DNA of 64,000 bases, from contig WHSA01000703.1 in NCBI GenBank assembly GCA_012931725.1, forward strand, positions 186,001 through 250,000, in the 5' to 3' direction. This document shows, one piece after another, positions 37,761 to 48,045 of this stretch. The notes beneath the pieces are model-generated. The model saw only the letters and a program-made list of their open reading frames with translations. It made no database searches and was not told the origin of the DNA. Position numbers and translations under genes: made by a program. Source of the DNA: Litsea cubeba. Lineage: Eukaryota; Streptophyta; Magnoliopsida; Laurales; Lauraceae. Position 1 is the first letter of the stretch. Every line of letters begins with the position of its first letter.

Positions 37761-39547
37761 TAAGAGACTCTCAACATTAGTTTCTTTTATAGTCCAACTA
37801 GATAAAAAAAGATTTAGAGGGAATGGTTTTGGGGACAAACTTGAAAAGGATTCTAGAGGGATTATTGAGAGACAATCTAATCTTGTAAGGGCAATTAGGA
37901 ACTAAATGACCACTATGATTGCAAAAATGACAAGTCCATCTAGAAGTATAGTTTTCTCTCAACTAGGGGTTTTTGGAAAGTCTTAGTACTGTTTTGAAAA
38001 CTATTCTTCTTGTTACTAGGGGAACATTCAAAACCTATCCCACTCTTATCACCATAAATTTTATGCATCCCTAACTTTTGATAAAACTTATCATTTACCA
38101 AAGTGAATTTATCAACAATGAATTTTCCTTTGTTAAGTTTCATTTGTAGAGAGTTAGTTCAAGTTGACTAGATTCTACCTTGGATTGTAAATTATGAATT
38201 TGGTTTTGAGCATGAGCTAGATTTTCATTTAGAGTGGTGAACTTGTGTTCTAAGTCAATTTTCTCATTGATTCTTAATTTCAGTTCATCTTTTAAAACAT
38301 TTATTTCATTAACAAGCTTTTTGGAGACTTCTTTAAAAATTTTATTTTTTTAAAATAAGATTTCCCAATTTTCATACAGTTCATCATAAGCTTGCTGAAT
38401 TTCAATATCTTCATCTTCATCATTAGTTTCTTCTTGCCCTAATGTGTCATCTATTAATGTATTATGCTCATTGATATCTTCAATAGATGAAAGTAGAAGC
38501 CAATTAGGGGAATCTTCATCTTCATCATTTGGGGATTCATTTTTGTCACTATCTTCATCTTCCTCATCCCAAGTTATGTTTAATGCTTTCTTTCCCTTCG
38601 TATCTCCTTTTTCAAATTCTTTAGGAGTGGAGCAATTTTGAGCAATGTGTCCAAACCCCTTGCAATTGTAACATTGCGCATCTTTTTAATAAATGATCAT
38701 ATGGGATTTCTTTGGAATTTAGGACTTTTGCTTTCATTAGAATTTCTACTGTTCTTGTTGTTCCTAAAGAATCTTTTAAATTTCTTAAAAAATAAAGCAT
38801 TATCATCATCACTATCAACCTCACTTTCATTTTCTTTTAATTGAGAGGAAAAATCTACTCCTTTCTTTTTTTTTTCTTGAACTTCAATGTCTAATTCTTA
38901 TGTAAGGAGATTTCCTCTTAGTTCTTCAATTTTAATTTGTCAACATCTTTGCTTTCCATTATGGCTACAATCTTGGGTTTGAATCTTTTTGGGAGAGATC
39001 TTATAATTTTTCTAACAGCTTTAGATCCATCCATCTTTTCACCTAGACATATAAGAGAGTTGAAAATTTCCATGAATTTTGAGTAGAACTCGTCAAAAGT
39101 TTCTTCTTCAAGCATTTTAATATCTTCTAATTTAGAGGGTTAACATTTGAATTTTGGCTATCTTAACCTGATCTGTGCCTTCATGAGTGGTCTATAGGGT
39201 ATCCCAAACTTCCATAGTACGTAGTATTGCAATTTACTACTCTATTAAATTCTTCTTGAGATAGAGCACAATATAGGGAGTTTTTTGCCTTTGCATTTAA
39301 GTTTGCCCCATCCTTTTCCCCTTGAGTCCAAGCACTTTAGGTTTGATATTTATGGATATGACATTCCCCCAGAGTCTTTTTTTGTGGTAGTGGGAGGATG
39401 ATAGCCATCTTCTATGATGTTCCACACATCTAAGCTTTGGGATTATAAGAACACTTGCATTTTAATTTTCCAATGGAGATAGTCATGTGTTCCATTAAAC
39501 AAAGGAGGTCTATTTGTGGCATTTCCTTCACCCAAATGAGTTTCCAT
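37761..39547 (-). pseudogene. Copia C gag
   Basis: Gag starts at the ATG at 39547-39545 (METHLGEGNATNRPPLFNG, then YLHWKIKMQVFL and a stop). It continues in fragments through EETFDEFYSKFMEI and KIIRSLPKRFKPK (38918-39115) to the zinc knuckle CYNCKGFGHIAQNC near 38635-38680. After that come an acidic region and a lysine- and asparagine-rich linker. Several stops and frameshifts are present. Copia gag proteins coat the genomic RNA; this copy cannot be made intact. Confidence 0.83.
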
Positions 39548-39618
39548 GGTGGCAATAAAAGAAAAACACTCACTATGATTCTAACTCTAGGTGGTTAAAC
39601 CTAAACAAGAGCAACCTT

Positions 39619-39630
39619 GCTCTGATACCA
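39619..39630 (-). other. Primer-binding site of Copia C
   Basis: Plus strand GCTCTGATACCA, complement of initiator Met-tRNA, two bases from the LTR start TGAAAG at 39633. Confidence 0.93.
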
Positions 39631-39632
39631 AT

Positions 39633-39926
39633 TGAAAGTTCAAGATCGAATCCTAGAGAGAGGGGCGGGGGGGGGGGGGGGGGGGGGGTGGTTAATAGGG
39701 TGAGCTCTAAAAACCTAGACCAATTTTAATTCACTTATGCTTAGATGAAGGTTAATTATCTTCTGAAGGAGAGTTATCTCTAAGTTGAGCATACACAAGA
39801 AGCTAACAACTACAAACTCCATTCAATAATAGAATCAAACAAAATAGCATCATTCATCTAATGAAAGTAAGAGATCAATCACCATAACACACATAATTAT
39901 AGTGGTTCGGCCAACATGCCTACATC
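39633..39926 (-). mobile_element. 5' LTR of Copia C, first fragment
   Basis: About 290 bp match 13796-14100 (3' LTR) with a few percent divergence. A long pure G tract (about 39666-39688) stands where the 3' LTR has (GGA)n plus a shorter G tract. Similarity stops at 39926 (TACATC) and resumes only at 56253. Confidence 0.9.
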
Positions 39927-40677
39927 TGTTAGCGATTTTGTATATTGCAATTTGATAGATGCATTAATCATTTTATTCATCATTTGTATTATTCACCATT
40001 CATTGATTTTGAAATTCTTGAAATCTTGAATTACACATGCATTGTTTTAATTTTTGTAAATCATATGTTTCATGCATGTTTTGATTTTAATCTTGGATGC
40101 ATTTTATTTGAAAAAGAGTTTATTTTAATCAAGCAAGCCATTGATTTTAAAGTTTCAAATTATGTTTGGCTTTCTATGTTTCATGATTTTAAAATACTTA
40201 GAATGATTTAAAACCATGTATCCAAGCATGATTTAATGGCCCAAAGACCCCACATAAAAACCACTTTGAATTAAGCAATTTTGTGTCTTGACCTTTCAAA
40301 ACAGAGAATCTCATCTCATGGATGCGGTCTCAAAACATTTGTGTCTAGCGGTACTAGTACGCCCTTTCAGGGTCTACTGTACTGTGACCGGCATATTTGT
40401 AACTTCAACTTTATATTCTTCTTACCTCGAGCAAGCTCTGCTTCTCGATAAGTCGAATTTAAGTTCACAATTGAACGCTCATTCTGGGCTTACCATACTT
40501 GCGACCAGAACAATTGTACCCTCTATGGCGTTTTGCCTTCTTCATATTGCTTGGGTCATCTCCCTCGAGCGATTTGAAAAGACAAAACCATAGAACTTCC
40601 CATTTGTGATCATTATATTCTTGTGATTACTAATGGATGTGGTCTTGTTTCAGAGATTTTCGAAAAAAACTAACAAT
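39927..40677 (+). other. Leader of Gypsy F (5'-truncated)
   Basis: An AT-rich untranslated region joined directly to the Copia C LTR. No primer-binding site or 5' LTR precedes it. The stretch before the first ATG (40678) ends in a pyrimidine-rich tract and CAG (near 40650), which could be a 3' splice site. Confidence 0.5.
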
Positions 40678-43088
40678 GGCAGCATCACTTACCATTACTT
40701 TCGATGAAAGCAAGCACCAACTCATGCTTCAACAGAAGCAAACTACGTGCACCTACAAGCGCCCCATCAGCTGCCGAAGCGTCAACTCCCTCAGCAACTC
40801 TCTAAGCTCCGAGTCGACCTCGACTCCCCGGACTATTGTCTTTGGGATGCTGGGACCATTCCCACTTCCTGAGGAACAAACTGCTCCTTCCAAGAAGCAG
40901 AAACTCGCCTCTCAACGTGTCACTACCGTGACACCAAAGGCGAGCACCAGAAGGCTCGAAACCCATGGCAGCCCACGAAGCCTCGACCAACAAACGACCA
41001 GGTCTATCCCAAGACTTGGTCCCCAAGACCTTCACCAAAATAGAGAAGGTCCCAAACATCTACCAAGCCAGCATTCCTGGCCCCACTCAAGGAGAACCAG
41101 TTCTACCCTCTTGCCTACATGAAAGAGGAGAGACCCATCTCCAACCTGACTCCCAAGTCAACCCAGCATGAGCCGCCTTGTTCCTACAAGCCCAAAATCA
41201 AGTCATGCATCACAAGGCCTCTGCAAGCACCTGTTAAGGCCTACAAACCTGCAGTTTGACCCTTCATCTCTACAGGGGCCGAACTCCAAAAATTCAAAGC
41301 TTCGCTACAACAGGCGAAGGACAGGGTTCGCATCCTGTCCTTGCCCATCTACAAAGAAGACAGGCTCGGCTGCTGCGCCCGAGGGAGTACATCCTTCGTT
41401 GTCAAAGCCCAGCCAGAGTTGACGAAGCTCAAATTGCTTGTCGTATACGCCGCCGTGCGTCATATCGGCAAAAGAGACTAGAGAGGCAAAGGACCCAGCC
41501 TCCTACCACTTCAAGTCTCTCCCAAATGGGTCGAAAAAAGATAGACCCAACCAAGTTGCTGCTGTCCATATGGTTGGAAAAACCAGAAGATGCCAAAAGT
41601 CAGCAATAAAAATCCATGTCCGACGTCCGATGATCCGCAGCGTCTCCAGTTTAAGAAGACATTCAAAAGAATCCCCTGCTCCTTCAAGCAAAGGACGGCA
41701 GAGTGATCCTTCCTCAAGCTCTTCTTTAAAAAGAATGAGCCCCAGCTCAGTCACCAGAATAGTTTCTTCGTTTGAATCACGAAGGATGAACGTCTTGACT
41801 ACAAATTCTGAGCCACCACCCCGCAATCCACCTCAAGATTATGCGATCACCCGCATCCAGCAGTTGGAACAAGGCCAGCAGAGGATTGAAACTCTGATGG
41901 AAAACCTTCTCCTCGCCTTCCAAAATCAGGCGAACAATGAACCTCCTCGGAATCATCAAGACGATGAGGTAAATGGAGAAGAAAATGAGTCACACGCCCT
42001 TACCAAAAGGACGTAGACAGTATCCTTGCCAAAGCAAAAGAAGAGGATATACTCAAGGAGCATGGGATCAAGCCACCATATCCTTTACGGATGGACTCGG
42101 TCCCGTTCCCCACCAAATTCAAGCATCCTACTCTCCAAACATATATGGGGAAAGGATCAGCCAGACAGCACGTCATCCACTTCAAGATCCTGACGGGAGC
42201 TATCGCGGATCAAGATGCACTCAAGATCCGCCTCTTTGCAAGTACCCTAAAAGGTACGGCCTTCGATTGGTACTCCACTCTGCCGGAGGACTCCATTAAA
42301 ACTGGGCCATGCTAGAGACATGCTTCCTGACTCACTTCAAAGGTGAGGATCATCCCGCTACTATGGCTCAGCTGTGCAGCCTAAAATAGGGGGAGAATGA
42401 GTCAACATATGACTTCATTCATAAGTGGAAAGCAATGGCATACAAATGCTCTGATGTATTGCCACAAGCGTCGCTAGTCGACATCTGCCGAAACAACATG
42501 AGAGCTAGAATCCACTCCATGATCATCGGCAAACAAATCAAAAAACCTGGGAGAACTCCTACAAGCTTCCATGGAAGCTGAAACGGTGATTAAATACCTC
42601 AACAATCAGAAATCATCAATCAATGCTTTGTTGTGAGGGAGAAAATAAATGAGATGAGGAAAAATGGAGTCATCACCTTTGACAAAAACTATGGGTCTGC
42701 CTCTGTCAACATGGTGACATGTGGACAAACATCAAAATCACCGAAGAAGAAGATTACTACTTCATTCAAGGTGATAAACTCAATCCAAGCATCCGAGGAA
42801 CTGGTTCGTTACCCGACACCAGACGGACAACCCATATGGGTACATCCCGATCTCTTGGAAGATGAAAATTGGGAGGTCGTGAAAACAAAGCCTACAGCTC
42901 AACAGCGAAGGCAGGCTAGGAAATATCTCCTCAAGCTCAAACAGCAAGAGAAGACCCAGCCAAAACAAGAAGTCAAAGAAAAGGCAGAGGCTTCCTCTAC
43001 CGCTTCACTGGAGGCAACAAAAACATCCCTTCCAGAGACTTCAAAGGGGGAAAGAAAATTCACTCTCAGTGATTTCATGCCACCTTAA
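40678..43088 (+). pseudogene. Gypsy F gag region
   Basis: The first ATG (40678) opens MAASLTITFDESKHQLMLQQKQ, and the frame is lost after about 100 codons. Further pieces lie in other frames, notably 41438-42016, which has a glutamine-rich stretch (ITRIQQLEQGQQRIETLMENLL). The capsid domain is recognisable at 42061-42600: YPLRMDSVPFPTKFKHPTLQTYMGKG, then LKGTAFDWYSTLPEDSI, then a stop, then GENESTYDFIHKWKAMAYKC. The 42633-43088 piece (WVHPDLLEDENWEVVKTKP) is a lysine-rich gag tail. Several stops and frameshifts make the gene dead. Confidence 0.75.
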
Positions 43089-44381
43089 TTCAAAGAAGCG
43101 ACGCAGGAGGTATCATACTCTTGCAATTCGGTAGTTAGATTCTCCATTGATGGATACGAGTCCAGCGACACCGATGATGGATTCGAATCCAACTACACAG
43201 ACGAGTCGGAGGAGTCCCTTGAAACAGGAGAATATCTCTCTGATGAAGAATGGGTTCCTGAGTCTCATCTTATGCCAGTAATCTAGTATAACCCCCTACA
43301 GCCACAAGGATCCTGGTCTGATGATGAAGAAGACCAAGAGGCTGTATAAGAAAATGTTGTTGAACCAGCACCCCTCATTGCTCCAGTGGAAATCAACCAT
43401 GTTAAGCCACAAAGAGCTGATGAAGAAGAAGATTTGGCTCACATGCCTGATCTTGAAGAATATGCAAGGATCTTGCAGCGTCTCGCTCTAGAACAAGACC
43501 AAGACCGCGTCAACGAGCCTCCTCGCAACCCAGAGCCTGAAATCCCTGAAGACCATTAGGTACATCCTCCCTTAACTCCTGAAAATGGAGAAAATTGCTA
43601 GATAGACGATCCTCTTACATCCAAGGATGAGTCTGACTCTGATCAGGCAACGTCTCCCGTCAAAGCTTCCTGTAATGTGATAATTCGGGATTATAGCTCT
43701 TCCGAAGCATCGTCTGATGAGAGCACTTACACTCCGGCGACGCCTAGCAATGCATCTTCTGGAGCCACCTCATCTCACGTGATTTTCACTGAGATGACCC
43801 CCTCTCAGGTTTCTTCTCCTGAGACTGTGACTTCAAAGTTCACACCCTTCCTGACTGAAGAATTCCCAGCTATTGATGCTTGGGACGATGAATTGCTCAA
43901 CGAAGGAGAAAGGTTGCTGGATGCTATTCAGGACTTGTTCCCGAAAAATGCTCTGTGCAACACAATCACTGAGGATGGCAACTCCGCTGCTGATGCATCC
44001 TCAGCAAATGAAGAACGACAGCCTCTTGATTCTGAAGACAATCTTCCAAACGAAGACCCTTCGTAAAAAGCTCTCGAAGTTGGTAGAGGCACCCGCTCTA
44101 GCCGGGACTACCACAAAAATTACAACCAACCTTCCTTTACATATGTAAATCCTTCGGGAAAAGATGTTGTAAGCGCCCCTAAAGGCAACAATGATGAACA
44201 TGCAGGCCCTAAGGAGGCTTTCAAGTATGACTTGATTGAACACTTCAAGCACATACCTGCACGTCTAAACATCCTAGATTTGTTTCGAATGTCTCCGCAC
44301 ACTCGTGATAATCTCATTTCAGAATTACAAAAGCTGAATGAGGATGTCGACAAACATGCTCTGTAAGTCCTCCAAATTGAA
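43089..44381 (+). pseudogene. Gypsy F gag-protease linker
   Basis: This is an acidic, low-complexity coding stretch interrupted by stops. Pieces include DEEEDLAHMPDLEEYARILQRLALEQD (about 43415-43500), a serine-rich frame 43677-44066 ending EDNLPNEDPS, and YDLIEHFKHIPARLNILDLFRMSPHTRDNLI (about 44228-44325). The last piece is a recognisable block before the protease of Ogre/Tat elements. Confidence 0.6.
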
Positions 44382-45262
44382 ATGGATTACCGGGTCAAAA
44401 ACTCAGAAGCCTCTTCAAAGGGAGAAAAGAAGAAAACTGAGGGATCATGCATTGAATGCCTCTCGGTTAAAAAAGCAGCCAGTGCAACCATCGCCTTCAC
44501 AAAGGACGACCTCCTACTTGGCGAAACAAGGCATAACCGGCCCTTGTACTTCATAGGGTACATCAAGGAAATGCCTATGCACAGAGTTCAGATCGACCCA
44601 GGTTCTGCACTCAACCTCATCTCCACATCGGCTCTCGAAGAGTTGGGCATCCCACCCAGCAAACTGAGCCACACATCTGTATCTATCTTTGGATACGATG
44701 GGAGTACTCAAAGGCCTATCGGCAAAATCAGGTTCACGTTGAAGATCGGTGATCTTATTTCTGAGGTCACTGTGTATGCAATAAAAACCCCTTCATGCTT
44801 CAACATCCTTCTCGGACGCCCTTGGATCCACATGAATGGTGTTGACCCTTCAACTTTACATCAATGTATCAAGTTTGTTGGCGACGACGGCATGATACAT
44901 CGAGTCTTTGCAGACAGAAAACCCTTCAAAGGTAAAGAAGTCCACTTTGCAGACTCACAAATGTATGAAGGTGAAAAAGAAGAAGAGGAGAAACACACAG
45001 CACCCTTTGCCGAAAATCTCCAGAAAGATAAAGGCAAGGCTCCTCAACAATCACTGGAAGAAAACAAACGATCCGGTAAATCCGAAGAGAGCATTCAAAC
45101 TCCCTTCATCATCTCCCTCAAACCTTCAAAGCCTTTGGTCATCACAACTAAAGTGAAGAAGGCAAAGCAAAAGTCTGGGGGCAAATTTGTTGTCTCTTTT
45201 GTGTCTATCATGCAAGACACTGATTCAGATTCAGAGCCAGAAGATAACACATCGTCAAGCCA
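44382..45262 (+). pseudogene. Gypsy F aspartic protease
   Basis: One open frame holds a retropepsin-like domain at about residues 55-155. It has the active-site-like IDPGSALNLIS (D72, with P instead of S or T after it), the flap-side FGYDGS (103-108) and the second conserved block ILLGRPWIH (142-150). After this comes a charged linker (EEEEKH, then SGKSEES). The open frame runs to 45425, but the sequence after about 45262 is out-of-frame integrase. DPG for DSG or DTG may reduce activity or be a lineage feature. Confidence 0.8.
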
Positions 45263-46431
45263 AGCTTTCATTTGGATATTCTTTCAAAAATCCTTTACAG
45301 GAAATCCTTCAATGGAGTACTTCTATGCTGCTTGTCACAACAAGAGGCTGAAGAAACACTCAAAGAAGTTCATGCTGGTCTTTGCGGAGCTCATCAGGTT
45401 GGTCCCAAGCTCTATGATCAGATAAAAAGGTTAGGTTATTACTGGCATACCATAGTAGCTGACGCAATGCAATTTGCTAAGCACTGCTAACAATGCCAAA
45501 TTCATGGAGATTACATTCACATGCCTCCAGAATGGCTACATCCTACAGCGATTTCATGGCCTTTTGAAGCCTGGGTTATGGACATCATAGGTCTTATTTC
45601 TCCCCCTTTGAGCAAAGGTCATCGCTTCATCTTCGCCGCTACGGATTATTTCACCAAGTGGTCGAAGCATTTGCGTTCAACGAAATGAAGACCTCATCAG
45701 TCCTTCAGTTCCTGCGCTCCAACATCATTTGTCATTTCGGCATACCCAAAAGATTCGTCCATGATATCGGACCACAATTCCGGGATCATCGATTCTGCAG
45801 GTTCTGCGACAAATACAAAATCCAAAGCTGTCCTTCGACTCCATACAATCCGGCAGCAAACGGGTTAGCAGAAGCTTTCAACAAGACACTCTGTAAAATC
45901 CTCAAAAAAATGGTCTCTAGTCACAAAAGAGACTGGAGCAACAAAATGTCTGAAGCTTTGTGGGCCTATCGAACCACCGTTCGAGGACCAACCCATAGCA
46001 CACCATTCTCCTTAGTCTATGGATGCGACGCTGTCGTGCCCTTGGAAGTACAAATTCCTTCCTTGAGGGTATCATTGCAAAATGACATGACTCAAGAAAG
46101 TAATGTCAAATTGTGACTCCATGAGCTGGACAATCTCGATGAGAGATGGCTCGAAGCTCAACAAAGCATTAAACTTTACTAAGCATGCATGGCAGGATCT
46201 TTCAACAAAAAGGTCAGGCAACGCGCCTATAAAAAGGGTGACTTGGTTCTTGCGGTAAAAAGACCAATGGTCTTCGCTCACAAGTCCAAAGGCAAATTTG
46301 AGACAAAATGGGAGGGACCCTACGTCATCGACAATGTTTTCTCCAACGGCGCATACGCACTCCTAAACATGGAAGGTGACAGATGTATGCTGCCCATCAA
46401 CGGTAAGTTTTTAAAGCGGTACTACCCTTGA
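45263..46431 (+). pseudogene. Gypsy F integrase, directly after a deletion
   Basis: The frame starting near 45268 reads HLDILSKILYRKSFNG, CGAHQVGPKLYDQIKRLGYYW and the zinc site KHC-stop-QC, with a TAA at 45488. It continues through the first catalytic D in VMDIIG to TDYFTKW and shifts frame near 45657. The next frame carries the second D (FVHDIGPQFRDH) and E in NGLAEAFNKTL, then ALWAYRTTVRG. A further stop near 46114 precedes the C-terminal GDLVLAVKRPM and FETKWEGPYVI block, which ends at 46431. The RT/RNase H that should precede it is missing. Confidence 0.85.
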
Positions 46432-46775
46432 AGACTTACCCAACTGGGTAAGAGCAATGCATGTACGGCCAAAACCGGTTTCCAGGTACACGCTCGCTAA
46501 ACCCACCTTTTTTTAGAATTTTCATATCAAATGTTGAAATTTTTAGAAATTTAAATAATGCTTACTTTCATCGTTTCATTGTTCAAAAACCCAAGTTTAG
46601 GAACCTTTCCCTAACTTGACCAAAATTTTCAACCCTTGAACTCAAAATTCATGGTTTGAAACAAAATCCGGATTCTGGGATTTCCACCCTAGTCCACCCT
46701 ACCTTTTACCGCCTAAATGGTTTTAGGTCAAAACTTATGACCCTCGTGTCGTTAAACAAAAAAAAAGGTTTTTCA

Positions 46776-47320
46776 AAAAACCGTGGGGAAGCGACGCTTA
46801 GTCGATACTCGCACAAATCGGAAGCATGCGAACCACGTTCGACACTTCCAAAATCGCAGGGAAGTGACATTTCGTCGATACTTGCAAAATCCAAAACCGT
46901 GGAGATGCAACATTTTAGTTGATATCCACAACCCAAATTTCAAAGGTTCAAAAAAAAAAACCTAAAAAACCGTGGAGACGCAACATTTCAGTTGATATCC
47001 ACAACCCAAATTTCAAAAGGTTCGAAAAAACCTAAAAAACCATGGAGACGCAACATTTCAGTTGATATCCATAACCAAAGGTTCGAAAAAACCACAAATT
47101 TCAAAAATCATGGGGAAACGACATCAAGTCAGTACCCGCAAAACCAAAATTTTTGAAAAGCAAGGATGCGACATTCCATCGATACTTGCACCCAAATCCG
47201 CGAGGACGTGACATTCCATCGATACTCGCAACCGAATGAGCAAGGATGAGACATTCCATCAATACTTGTAAGAACATTCAGCAGGGAGGCGACTTTTAGT
47301 CGATACTTGCATTTTTGAAA
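46776..47320 (+). repeat. Degenerate tandem array 1 in Gypsy F
   Basis: About ten copies of a unit with core GACGCAACATTTCAGTTGAT or GCGACATTCCATCGATACTT, spaced 44-80 bp. The three units at about 46890-47080 are the most alike. It starts after the integrase stop and 46432-46775, in which I see nothing else. Confidence 0.75.
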
Positions 47321-47325
47321 ACCAA

Positions 47326-47625
47326 GCCAGCTATAAATGCCACAAAACGGCTATAGATGCCACCAAAATAGGCTATAAATGCCACGATCCGGCTATAGAT
47401 GCCACCAAAACAAACCGGCTATCAATGCCACAAACCAAAAACTTTGGCTTTCAAAAAAAAAAAAAACAAAAAACCGGCTATCAATGCCACAAACTCGGCT
47501 ATCAATGCCACCAAAACCGGCTATCAATGCCACAAATCGGCTATCAATGCCACAAAAAAGCTGGCTCTCATGCCAAAAATTGGCTTCCATGCCACAAACA
47601 AAAATCTGGCTTCCATGCGAAAACA
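47326..47625 (+). repeat. Short-period tandem array 2 in Gypsy F (GGCTAT-AATGCCA)
   Basis: Roughly fifteen copies of a 17-22-bp unit with consensus GGCTATAAATGCCACAAA, drifting to GGCTTCCATGCCACAAA. The same motif appears three times in the F LTR at 55916-55980. Open frames in several phases come from the repetition. Confidence 0.85.
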
Positions 47626-48045
47626 ATCATTTGACAAAAGATCTTCACAAAATGACGAGCTTTTGATCAAATCCCATTTAGCAATTACTTTTATCACAAA
47701 AAGATTTAAGTGAGCGTAGGGAAAACAAAACAAAAAAAAAGGCATCCCATTTAGCAATTACTTTCATCACAAAAAAGATTTAAGTGAGCGTAGGGAAAAC
47801 AAAAAAGAGTACTAAAAAAAATACATGTGGTACCAAAAAAAAAAGAAAGTGTTCACAAGCACTACAAAAAAAAAGAAAAGTACCAAAAAAAAAAAACACA
47901 AGTGGTACCAAAAAAAGAAAAGAAAGAGAATGATAGTTTCTGCTACAAAAAATAGGAGCTCAACCAAAAATGTTCTCCAGCCAAGAGTTCAGCTCCTCAA
48001 GCAAACTTTTGGCCTCAGCCGTCAGGGATTCCAAGGCACGCTTCT
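47626..48045 (+). repeat. Direct duplication and A-rich sequence in Gypsy F
   Basis: A block of about 65 bp (CCCATTTAGCAATTAC to GTAGGGAAAACAAA) occurs twice, at about 47672-47731 and 47745-47802. It is followed by A-rich sequence with repeated GTACCAAAAAA. There is no coding signal. Confidence 0.7.

Noticed and set aside
41168..41609. Short basic frames as separate genes
   Set aside because: They are fragments of the decayed Gypsy F gag region in shifting frames.
47326..47625. Short regular repeats as a CRISPR array
   Set aside because: There are no unique spacers of constant length, no cas genes, and the locus is in a plant retrotransposon. The same applies to the 58-bp array at 62939-63400.
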